The notes under the pieces: generated by a model
Told to the model about the DNA's origin: nothing
What the model saw: only the letters and a program-made list of their open reading frames with translations
Databases searched by the model: none
Source of the DNA: GWC2-45-44 sp041661665
GTDB taxonomy: Bacteria; Planctomycetota; Phycisphaerae; Sedimentisphaerales; UBA12454
Direction of reading: 5' to 3'
Length of the DNA: 7,550 nucleotides
NCBI GenBank assembly: GCA_041661665.1
Contig: JBAZTW010000058.1
Coordinates: 1-7,550 of the forward strand
Made by a program: the position numbers and the translations under genes
Part shown: positions 1 to 5,117 of the stretch, one piece after another
How the letters are laid out: each line of letters begins with the position of its first letter
Numbering within the stretch: the stretch's first letter is position 1

Positions 1-504
1 GTTGCACTGTGCGCAATCTTCAAGAACCGCAATGTTGTAATCTTTGGCAACGTCCATAATGACATCCATATTGCACGGAGAGCCTGCCATATGTATGGGA
101 ACGATAAGTTTTGTCCTCGGCGTAATCTTCTTCTCAAGGTCGATTGGGTCGATACAAAAACTTTCATCAACCTCGCACAAAACAGGAATTGCGTTATTGG
201 CGATAACCGCCCCAACCGTCGCAACCCACATAAAGGCGGGTATAAGAACCTCACAGCCCGGCCCTATGCCCAGCGCCTGCATACAGGTTATCAATGCGCC
301 GGTGCCGCTATTTACAGCTAAAGCATATTTGGAATTATAAAACGCTTTGGCTTTCGCTTCAAACATATCCACATACTTGGCTTTGCCTAAACCATAATAT
401 CTGAATAGCGACCCGTTCTTAATCACATCTGCAACGGCATTTTCTTCCTTTTCATCAATCCAGTAAGCCCCTGGAAACTCAAATGGCCAATCAACATTTT
501 TCAT
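1..504 (-). CDS. DegT/DnrJ/EryC1/StrS family aminotransferase (5' part, runs off left edge)
   Basis: The first 168 codons of a PLP-dependent sugar aminotransferase are visible; the C-terminal part lies beyond base 1. The family normally transfers an amino group to a keto-sugar or keto-cyclitol in the cytoplasm, often for surface glycans or secondary metabolites. The N-terminal region around residues 31-39 (GSLFRYYGL) and the SGTGA loop at 66-70, which holds the cofactor phosphate, are typical, as is IPAFMWVATVGAV around 88-100. LEDCAQCN at 161-168 carries Asp163, expected to bind the pyridine nitrogen. The catalytic lysine would lie outside the window, so activity cannot be judged. The ATG at 504 is preceded by GGAG (513-516) with 8-nt spacing. 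The gene diverges from the lacI-type gene at 739, and an operator-like palindrome covers its predicted transcription start, suggesting repression by that neighbour. The exact substrate is unknown. Confidence 0.9.
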   Translation of the reverse strand, partial: MKNVDWPFEFPGAYWIDEKEENAVADVIKNGSLFRYYGLGKAKYVDMFEAKAKAFYNSKYALAVNSGTGALITCMQALGIGPGCEVLIPAFMWVATVGAVIANNAIPVLCEVDESFCIDPIDLEKKITPRTKLIVPIHMAGSPCNMDVIMDVAKDYNIAVLEDCAQCN

Positions 505-549
505 ATCCAAAACTCCAATTACAAATTTTTAATATCCAATTCCCTTTCT

Positions 550-567
550 TGCATTAACGATATTGCA
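550..567. promoter_or_regulatory. Operator-like palindrome 1 (LacI-family type)
   Basis: TGCATTAACGATATTGCA is an 18-bp imperfect palindrome centred on CG at 558-559; 6 of 8 half-site positions are symmetric and both ends are TGCA. LacI-family repressors typically bind palindromes with a central CpG, into which the hinge-helix leucine inserts. The site covers the predicted +1 of the aminotransferase gene, a classic repression position. It matches the site at 699-716 at 16 of 18 bases. Confidence 0.6.
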
Positions 568-594
568 TTTTACCCCGCCCCTGTAAAAATGCAA
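567..594 (-). promoter_or_regulatory. Predicted sigma70-type promoter of the aminotransferase gene
   Basis: On the minus strand a -35 box TTGCAT (589-594) and a -10 box TAAAAT (567-572) are separated by 16 nt. The expected start of transcription is near 560, inside the palindrome at 550-567. Both boxes match the consensus well, but the region is AT-rich, so this is a prediction only. Confidence 0.5.
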
Positions 595-661
595 CATTTT
601 TTTCAATTTCCCTGTATTTTTTGTCAAAATATTGCAAAAACTTGCAAATTCCTGTTGGTTT

Positions 662-692
662 TTGTGTTTTTTTTGCAATTTTATGTTAAAAT
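662..692 (+). promoter_or_regulatory. Possible promoter of the LacI-type regulator gene
   Basis: A TAAAAT -10-like box lies at 687-692. The best -35 is only a partial match, TTGTGT (662-667), with a long 19-nt spacer. The -10 box sits immediately upstream of the second operator-like palindrome. The surrounding stretch (about 595-690) is very AT-rich with several TTGCA/TGCAA words, so other starts are possible. Confidence 0.3.
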
Positions 693-698
693 TTAGAC

Positions 699-716
699 TG
701 CATTACCGATATTGTA
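699..716. promoter_or_regulatory. Operator-like palindrome 2 (LacI-family type)
   Basis: TGCATTACCGATATTGTA differs from the site at 550-567 at only 2 of 18 positions. It is also centred on CG (707-708), with 5 of 8 half-site positions symmetric. It lies just downstream of a TAAAAT -10-like box (687-692) and upstream of the LacI-type start codon at 739, which suggests autorepression. The two CG centres are 149 bp apart, close to 14 helical turns, so looping by a tetrameric repressor is possible. Confidence 0.58.
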
Positions 717-738
717 GAAGTAATAGTGAGACCAAAAA

Positions 739-1785
739 ATGATTAAAAAAACAGCAAATACGACCCTTGCCGACATCAGCAAAGCCGCCGGCGTGTCATT
801 AAATACCGCCGCTAAAGTACTTGCAGGACAGGCAGAAAATGCCCGTATTAGCGAAAAAACCGCTAAAAATATCAAAAAAATCGCTGCCCAGCTCGGTTAT
901 GTGCCGAATCAAATGGCTCGCAATCTCCGCGCAAAAAAAACAAGGGTTATCGGCGTTTTTGTGGCGGATATGCTCGACCCGATTTCCGCGGGAATCACGC
1001 ACGCAATTTTGGAGGAACTGCCAAAACATAACCTCTTTCCACTACTTACTGTTGCGGAAGCCGGTTATGAGCTGTGCCGGCAAGCCTGGCTTAGAAACAG
1101 AGTTGACGGCCTTATTCTTTGCGGGACAATGCCGCAAATAACGCCTTCTGTTTTAGCAGACTTGAAAAACTACGGTATTAGCATCGTCATAGCCGGCAAC
1201 TATTGCCTGCTGCCGGAACACAGTACTTCTCTGCCGGAAGTTTCATTAGTTCATATTGATAACAACGCTGGAATGCGTTTGGCTATAAACCACCTTATAG
1301 AGCAGAAAAAGCAGAGAATAGCTTTTATCACAGGCCCCAAATCTCATTCCGATGCCAGGGATAGACTTCAAGCGTATGAATACATCATTAAAGACTATCA
1401 AAAACCAATTATCGCTGATTTAGACACCGATGAAAGGTTCTGGCAAAGAGGATATTTAGTCGTCAGGCATCTGGCGGAACAGAGAATTAAATATGACGCT
1501 ATCATCGCCTATGATGACCTTGTCGCCATAGGCGCTATTAAATTTTTAGGCCAGAATGGAGTTGCCATTCCCAATGACGTGGCAATAATCGGTTTTGACA
1601 ATCTCCCGCAGGCAGAATATTCGATACCCGCACTATCCAGCCTTGAGCAGCCCGTCGGAGCAATTGGCCAAAGAAGCGTTGAACTTCTCCTAAAACACTT
1701 ATCGCAGCAAAAAGAGATTGAACATGTTAATATGATGCCCATCCTGATAACCCGTGAGAGTACTAAAACTGTTCCTGCGTCTTGA
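739..1785 (+). CDS. LacI-family transcriptional repressor
   Basis: A complete 348-residue regulator of the usual LacI/GalR length. Residues about 8-30 form the helix-turn-helix (TLADISKAAGVSLNTAAKVLAG), followed by the hinge helix YVPNQMARNLRAKKT (54-68), whose Leu63 should insert at a central CpG of the operator. From about residue 69 (RVIGVFVADMLDP) to the end is a periplasmic-binding-protein-like effector domain. It includes AIIAYDDLVAIGA, VAIPNDVAIIGFDNLPQ and the C-terminal dimer segment LSSLEQPVGAIGQRSVELLL. The effector is probably a sugar or sugar derivative, but the sequence does not say which. The start at 739 fits the HTH position; the Shine-Dalgarno is weak (GTGAGA about 8 nt upstream). 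The gene diverges from the aminotransferase and converges on ettA 25 bp downstream. Matching palindromes at 550-567 and 699-716 suggest it controls both itself and the aminotransferase. Confidence 0.93.
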   Translation: MIKKTANTTLADISKAAGVSLNTAAKVLAGQAENARISEKTAKNIKKIAAQLGYVPNQMARNLRAKKTRVIGVFVADMLDPISAGITHAILEELPKHNLFPLLTVAEAGYELCRQAWLRNRVDGLILCGTMPQITPSVLADLKNYGISIVIAGNYCLLPEHSTSLPEVSLVHIDNNAGMRLAINHLIEQKKQRIAFITGPKSHSDARDRLQAYEYIIKDYQKPIIADLDTDERFWQRGYLVVRHLAEQRIKYDAIIAYDDLVAIGAIKFLGQNGVAIPNDVAIIGFDNLPQAEYSIPALSSLEQPVGAIGQRSVELLLKHLSQQKEIEHVNMMPILITRESTKTVPAS

Positions 1786-1810
1786 TTTTCGCCTCAAAAA
1801 CCCGCTGTGG

Positions 1811-3484
1811 CTATCTCAATTTTAGCTGTTTGTACTTGCCCCTGCGGTGGGCGAGACGGTCGGGGTTCTCGGCCTGTATCTTTTCCTCATAAGCGGCGAA
1901 ATTGCCGACAAACCACTGCGTTCTGCCATCGCCTTCAAATATCAATAAATGCGTACATATTCTATCGAGGAAAAATCTGTCGTGGCTGATTACCATCGCG
2001 CAGCCCTGAAAGTTAATTATCGACTGCTCCAAAACCCGCATAGTGCTGACATCAAGGTCGTTTGTCGGCTCATCGAGCAGTAAAAGGTTGCCGCCCTGCC
2101 GGAGCATTTTGGCGAGATGGATTCTGTTTCGTTCGCCGCCTGAACATTCGGAGACTTTTTTCTGCTGCTGTGTGCCTGAGAAATTATATTTGGCAACATA
2201 CGCCCGCGAGGCGATGGAAATTCCGCCAACAACTATGGAATCCTTGCCGTCGGAGATTTCCTGGAAGATTGTTTTGCTGTCGTCGAGGGCATCGCGGTGC
2301 TGGTCAACATAGCCTATTGAGACGGTTGCGCCGAGTTCGATTTTGCCGGAGTCTGGTTTTTCCTGGCCTGTAATCAATCTGAAGAGCGTTGTTTTGCCGA
2401 TGCCATTCGGGCCTATTACGCCTACGATTGCGTTGGCCGGCAGTTCAAACGAACATTGAGCAATGAGCGGAGTATCGCTGAATTTTTTGCAGACTCCATC
2501 AAACGAAAGTACTTTGTCGCCGAGCCGCTGGCCTGATGGAATTTGTATCAGGATTTCGCTTTGTCTGTCTTCGGCGGATTGGCTGACCAAATCGCTGTAA
2601 GCGTTTATACGAGCCTGATTTTTCTGGTTGCGCGCCCTGACGGAAGTGTTAATCCATTCAAGTTCGCGAGCGAGAGTTTTCTGACGCTGCGATTCTTTCT
2701 TTTCCGTTATGCGAAGAAGCTCGGCCTTTTGCTTTAGCCACGATGAATAATTCCCCTCGAACGGCAGACCTCTGCCCTTATCGAGTTCGAGAATCCATTT
2801 TGTAATGTTGTCGAGAAAATATCGGTCGTGAGTTACGATAATCACCGTGCCGTGATATTCGCGAAGAGCCATTTCGAGCCATTGGACGGTTTCAGCGTCG
2901 AGGTGGTTTGTCGGTTCATCGAGCAGAAGCAAATCCGGCTTTTCCAGCAGAGCCATACACAGCGCAACACGTCTGCGCTCCCCGCCGGACAATCTGCTTA
3001 TGGGTGCATCATCTGGCGGCAGAACCATCGCGTCGGAAACAATATCAATGAGCCTGTCGGTTTCCCAGCCATCGCAGGCATCGATTTTATCCTGATAAAC
3101 AGCCAGTTCCTCAAGCAGCTTGTTCATTTTCTCATCGGACTGCGGCTCGCCAAGTTGCTGCGAAATTTCATTAAATCGCTCGACCATATCGAGCGTGGGT
3201 TTGATTGCGGTGAGCAGATTTTCCTTTACGGTCTTGTCCAATTCAAGCGCAGGCTCCTGGGCAACGTATCGGAGTTTCATTTTTGGAGCGAGTTTCGTCT
3301 CGCCCTGAAAATCTTTGTCGATGCCCGCCATTATTTTCAGGAGGGTTGTTTTGCCTGAACCGTTTTCGCCGATAACGCCGATTTTTGCGCCGTAAAAAAA
3401 CGACAGCGAAATATCTTTCAAAACTTCCTTTTCGCCGAAGCTCCTGCTGACATCGTTCATTTCAAATACAAATTTTGGCGGCAT
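1811..3484 (-). CDS. ettA: Energy-dependent translational throttle protein EttA (ABC-F ATPase)
   Basis: A 557-residue ABC-F protein, against about 555 in E. coli EttA, which it resembles along its whole length. ABC-F factors are soluble twin-ATPase proteins that bind the ribosomal E site; EttA links translation elongation to the ATP/ADP ratio. The first ATPase domain has Walker A GENGSGKT (39-46), signature LSGGE (165-169), Walker B LLLLDEP (185-191, catalytic Glu190) and switch His219. The insertion around 95-140 is the EttA arm. The inter-domain linker at about 240-325 contains GNYSSWL and ELEWI. The second domain has Walker A GPNGIGKT (358-365), signature CSGGE (447-451), Walker B with Glu472, and His501. 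All catalytic residues are present. An AGGG about 10 nt before the ATG serves as ribosome site. It is downstream of rpmB but separated by a terminator. There are no membrane segments, which rules out a transporter. Confidence 0.96.
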   Translation of the reverse strand: MPPKFVFEMNDVSRSFGEKEVLKDISLSFFYGAKIGVIGENGSGKTTLLKIMAGIDKDFQGETKLAPKMKLRYVAQEPALELDKTVKENLLTAIKPTLDMVERFNEISQQLGEPQSDEKMNKLLEELAVYQDKIDACDGWETDRLIDIVSDAMVLPPDDAPISRLSGGERRRVALCMALLEKPDLLLLDEPTNHLDAETVQWLEMALREYHGTVIIVTHDRYFLDNITKWILELDKGRGLPFEGNYSSWLKQKAELLRITEKKESQRQKTLARELEWINTSVRARNQKNQARINAYSDLVSQSAEDRQSEILIQIPSGQRLGDKVLSFDGVCKKFSDTPLIAQCSFELPANAIVGVIGPNGIGKTTLFRLITGQEKPDSGKIELGATVSIGYVDQHRDALDDSKTIFQEISDGKDSIVVGGISIASRAYVAKYNFSGTQQQKKVSECSGGERNRIHLAKMLRQGGNLLLLDEPTNDLDVSTMRVLEQSIINFQGCAMVISHDRFFLDRICTHLLIFEGDGRTQWFVGNFAAYEEKIQAENPDRLAHRRGKYKQLKLR

Positions 3485-3521
3485 ATATTCAATCCCTTTT
3501 TCTTCTTATTGAGCGATAAAC

Positions 3522-3553
3522 AAAAAAAAGGCGGGATTTTTCAATCTCGCCTT
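3522..3553 (-). terminator. Rho-independent terminator after rpmB
   Basis: Read on the minus strand, an 11-bp stem with one A-C mismatch (arms 3543-3553 and 3528-3538) closes on the tetraloop GAAA. It is followed by eight T residues (A-tract at 3522-3529 on the plus strand). It begins 28 nt after the rpmB stop codon. The same strand then has only about 37 nt before the ettA start, so ettA needs read-through or a promoter overlapping this hairpin. Confidence 0.88.
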
Positions 3554-3580
3554 GGCACTTCAGCTTCCTTTTAAAATCTT

Positions 3581-3838
3581 CTATACTTCTACGGGCTTAT
3601 AATCTCTTTTCAGAGGTTTTACTACAAGACCCATCTTGATAGCCTTTGTCGAAACCTTTATCCTGCAGGGCTTGCCATCGATGACGGCGCGAACCTTCTG
3701 GATATTCGGCTTGAACTTTCTTTTTGTAATGCCCGTAGTCTTTACGCCGACGCCGCCAAGGTATTTGGCCTTACCGCGTCTTGCGATGGTGTTGCCCGTT
3801 GTTGTTCTCTTGCCGAGAAAATGACATACTCGTGACAT
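3581..3838 (-). CDS. rpmB: 50S ribosomal protein bL28
   Basis: An 85-residue, strongly basic protein of the bL28 family, a component of the large ribosomal subunit. It begins with the family hallmark MSRVC..LGKRT.TGN (residues 1-16). The central KTTGITKRKFKPNIQKV (33-49) is the conserved RNA-binding core, and VSTKAIKMGLVVKP (62-75) is the usual C-terminal segment. The insert RRGKAKYLGGVGVKTTG is characteristic, in my memory, of planctomycete L28 proteins; this is the main taxonomic hint in the window. A GGAG 9 nt before the ATG supports the start. A good promoter lies at 3890-3917 and a strong terminator follows, so it looks like an independent transcription unit. The N-terminal zinc-type CxxC of some L28 paralogues is absent. 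Confidence 0.95.
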   Translation of the reverse strand: MSRVCHFLGKRTTTGNTIARRGKAKYLGGVGVKTTGITKRKFKPNIQKVRAVIDGKPCRIKVSTKAIKMGLVVKPLKRDYKPVEV

Positions 3839-3889
3839 AATTATACGCTCCGAATCACTTTACAATTATCTAAGCCTTAAAGTCCGGCA

Positions 3890-3917
3890 AGTATAAACAT
3901 TTTGCCAAACTTTGCAA
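3890..3917 (-). promoter_or_regulatory. Sigma70-type promoter of rpmB
   Basis: On the minus strand TTGCAA (3912-3917) and TATACT (3890-3895) are separated by 16 nt, close to consensus. Transcription would start near 3883, giving a leader of about 45 nt before the rpmB ATG at 3838. The leader contains the GGAG ribosome site. No separate regulatory fold was recognised in it. Confidence 0.65.
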
Positions 3918-3998
3918 GCCTAAAACAAAAATTATCATAACCACTTGTTTTTAAACAACTTACCCTCTTGCGACAAAACCATATGCGTAATCGCAGGG

Positions 3999-4166
3999 TC
4001 ATTTTCCCCTCCGGCATTTACCGGATTTTCGGTTAATACACTGCCGGCATCGGTCGTCGCTGCACATCTGACAGACATAACAATCTTTACAGTTATGCTT
4101 CCGCTCGCCCGCTCTTTGCGGAACATACACTTTACCAATAACACCCGGTATTTTTATGTAGGCCAT
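3999..4166 (-). CDS. Small cysteine-rich protein, function unknown
   Basis: A 55-residue frame starting MAYIKIPGVIGKVYVPQRAG and then packed with seven cysteines at 26, 29, 32, 35, 40, 43 and 51. The spacing is C-x2-C-x2-C-x2-C-x4-C-x2-C-x7-C, with a basic tail CRRGK. The regular CxxC runs suggest zinc or iron-sulphur binding, or a redox role. I have a faint memory of similar short CxxCxxCQxCSxxRCxxC proteins of unknown function in other bacteria, but cannot name a family. An in-frame TAA 18 nt upstream makes the ATG at 4166 the first usable ATG; no strong Shine-Dalgarno precedes it. No signal peptide or membrane segment is seen. It is co-directional with rpmB, 160 bp away with its own promoter, so not clearly in one operon. 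The overlapping longer frame at 3935-4144 has no such pattern and is rejected. Confidence 0.68.
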   Translation of the reverse strand: MAYIKIPGVIGKVYVPQRAGERKHNCKDCYVCQMCSDDRCRQCINRKSGKCRRGK

Positions 4167-4196
4167 AATGGTTATTGCCGCTTATATTTTATTCGT

Positions 4197-4387
4197 AACC
4201 TGAACTTTGGATAAGACCTTGTTTTTTGGATTACCGAGGCACATCGAGCAATGTGGCAAAGTAAAAAACCTCGATTTTGCTCAAATTTGCTCAAAAACAA
4301 GCTATTTTGAGCTAAAAACAATGATGCCAGCATTTATAAACCTTATTATTTGCTCAGAAAACGTGTTCCTTATCCAAAGTTCAGGTT
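4197..4387. mobile_element. MITE-like 191-bp element with 19-bp terminal inverted repeats
   Basis: AACCTGAACTTTGGATAAG at 4197-4215 recurs as an exact reverse complement at 4369-4387. Both ends are flanked by the trinucleotide CGT (4194-4196 and 4388-4390), compatible with a 3-bp target duplication. The interior has no coding frame that looks real. It contains an 8-bp hairpin GCTCAAAA/TTTTGAGC (4289-4296 with 4305-4312, 8-nt loop) and repeated TTTGCTCA words. Its right end touches the GTAG of the REP hairpin at 4389, and its left end is 30 bp from the cysteine-rich gene start, so it may carry or disturb that gene's promoter. An inverted duplication of a promoter fragment is the alternative. 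Confidence 0.5.
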
Positions 4388-4388
4388 C

Positions 4389-4413
4389 GTAGGGTGGGCT
4401 CTTAGCCCACGCG
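4389..4413 (+). repeat. REP-like hairpin with GTAG head (left of RAYT remnant)
   Basis: GTAG (4389-4392) is followed by a perfect 7-bp stem GTGGGCT (4394-4400) and AGCCCAC (4404-4410) with the loop CTT. A GTAG tetranucleotide beside a G+C-rich palindrome is the hallmark of REP sequences mobilised by REP-associated tyrosine transposases. It lies a few bases beyond the stop codon of the transposase remnant at 4417-4800, as expected for its partner. Confidence 0.7.
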
Positions 4414-4416
4414 GTT

Positions 4417-4800
4417 TTACTCACCAAAAATTTCTACCCTATCAAATTCACCAGCAACAGCAACATCAGCAAAATTACAAACAATCTGCTGTTTATATTT
4501 ATGATAAGTTGACCACGGCCAATCTTCGACATCAGATACAAGACCATGTTTGACAGGATTATAATGAATGTACTTTATATGTCTATCCAAATCATTTTCA
4601 TCTTTTATTAGGTGTTCCAAAAATTGCCTTTGCCGTATAGCTGCCTCACGATGTTTATTTTGAGATTGAGTTTTTATCCCATCTGCCCCGCCACGCTTGA
4701 GATACTCACGGCTGAATACCACTTTTATTGGACCACCTTGTTGAAAAATCCACATCATTTTCAGGCAGTTTCCAGATACAATGCAAATGATCCGGCAATC
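4417..4800 (-). pseudogene. REP-associated tyrosine transposase (RAYT, IS200-like), frameshifted and N-terminally deleted
   Basis: Two frames together give the C-terminal two thirds of a RAYT, a single-strand transposase that acts on REP hairpins. The upstream frame (about 4800 to 4731) reads LPDHLHCIWKLPENDVDFSTRWS and holds the HUH metal-binding His-Leu-His (4781-4789). It then shifts frame near 4730 and hits a TGA at 4706-4708. The second frame resumes at IKVVFSREYLKRGG and continues through REAAIRQRQF, the DLDRHIKYIHYNPVKHGLV region with the expected catalytic tyrosine, and DWPWSTYHKY to the stop at 4417. The usual spacing between TRW and IK implies loss of two bases or gain of one. Only 43 nt separate the HUH motif from the right-hand REP, so about 60 N-terminal residues are missing. 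The gene is clearly dead. Confidence 0.88.
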
Positions 4801-4818
4801 TGGAATGGGAAAACTTAT

Positions 4819-4856
4819 GGCAGGGGAAACCCCTTGCCGCCTGAAAATCTACCTAC
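4819..4856 (-). repeat. REP-like hairpin in inverted orientation (right of RAYT remnant)
   Basis: On the minus strand GTAGGTAG (complement of 4849-4856) heads a short A/T-rich spacer and a hairpin whose arms lie at 4819-4826 and 4831-4838. The stem is 8 bp, with one G-T wobble on the plus strand and an AAAC loop. It faces the REP at 4389-4413, so the two bracket the transposase remnant in the REP / inverted-REP arrangement known for RAYT loci. The hairpin sequence differs from the left one, so the pairing is tentative. Confidence 0.45.
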
Positions 4857-4880
4857 AAACCTGACGTGCACCCCCATGTA

Positions 4881-5117
4881 ACATTTTGGCTCAAAATAGC
4901 TTGACTATCAGCAACTATAGGTATATCTTATCTTCTTTTAGCAACCGGTATAATAAAAAAGATGCCAAAAGAGCTGTTTTTTGTAAAAAAACGGTAATTA
5001 ATAGAATACAAATAGTAGAAGTATTTTGAACAAAATATGAATTTATAAAGAATGTTGCATAATGTTTTGAGGGGGTGGTGTTCCCCTTTTTTTTGCTGCG
5101 GCAGGAGGCCGATAATT
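4881..5117 (+). promoter_or_regulatory. Leader region of the Wzz-like gene with candidate promoters
   Basis: No gene is seen in this AT-rich stretch. A candidate promoter is TTGACT (4901-4906), 17 nt, TATCTT (4924-4929). A perfect TATAAT at 4949-4954 lacks a good -35 box. Either would give a leader of roughly 155-185 nt before the start at 5118. The leader contains a GC hairpin followed by a T-tract at 5070-5094. Confidence 0.35.
5070..5094 (+). terminator. Terminator-like hairpin in the leader of the Wzz-like gene
   Basis: AGGGG (5070-5074) pairs with CCCCT (5083-5087) around an 8-nt loop, and eight T residues follow at 5087-5094. It lies 9 nt upstream of the Shine-Dalgarno AGGAGG at 5103-5108. 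It may terminate incoming transcripts from the debris region or act as an attenuator. The stem is short, and no competing antiterminator helix was identified. Confidence 0.4.

Larger units (their letters stand above)
4298..4903. repeat. 15-bp inverted repeat pair flanking the RAYT region
   Basis: CAAGCTATTTTGAGC at 4298-4312 is the exact reverse complement of 4889-4903. The left copy lies inside the 191-bp inverted-repeat element, the right copy just outside the right REP-like hairpin. The sequence is AT-rich, so chance is not excluded. Confidence 0.3.

Noticed and set aside
1786..1810. Bidirectional terminator between the convergent lacI-type and ettA genes
   Set aside because: The 25-bp gap contains no convincing inverted repeat with flanking T-tracts.
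2828..3358. 176-residue plus-strand frame antisense to ettA
   Set aside because: It lies entirely within the highly conserved ATPase coding region, and its content is what the opposite strand of ABC motifs would give.
3963..3998. Hairpin with arms CCCT..GCGA and TCGC..AGGG just after the cysteine-rich gene
   Set aside because: The stem is broken by a three-base bulge, the loop is long and there is no T-run on the minus strand, so I do not call it a terminator.
3935..4144. 69-residue minus-strand frame overlapping the cysteine-rich gene
   Set aside because: It has no recognisable motif or good ribosome site. The overlapping 55-residue frame has a strongly ordered cysteine pattern and explains the region better.
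5052..5117. In-frame upstream ATG that would lengthen the Wzz-like protein by 22 residues
   Set aside because: The extra residues are encoded by the terminator-like hairpin and T-tract, and a perfect AGGAGG stands 9 nt before the ATG at 5118.
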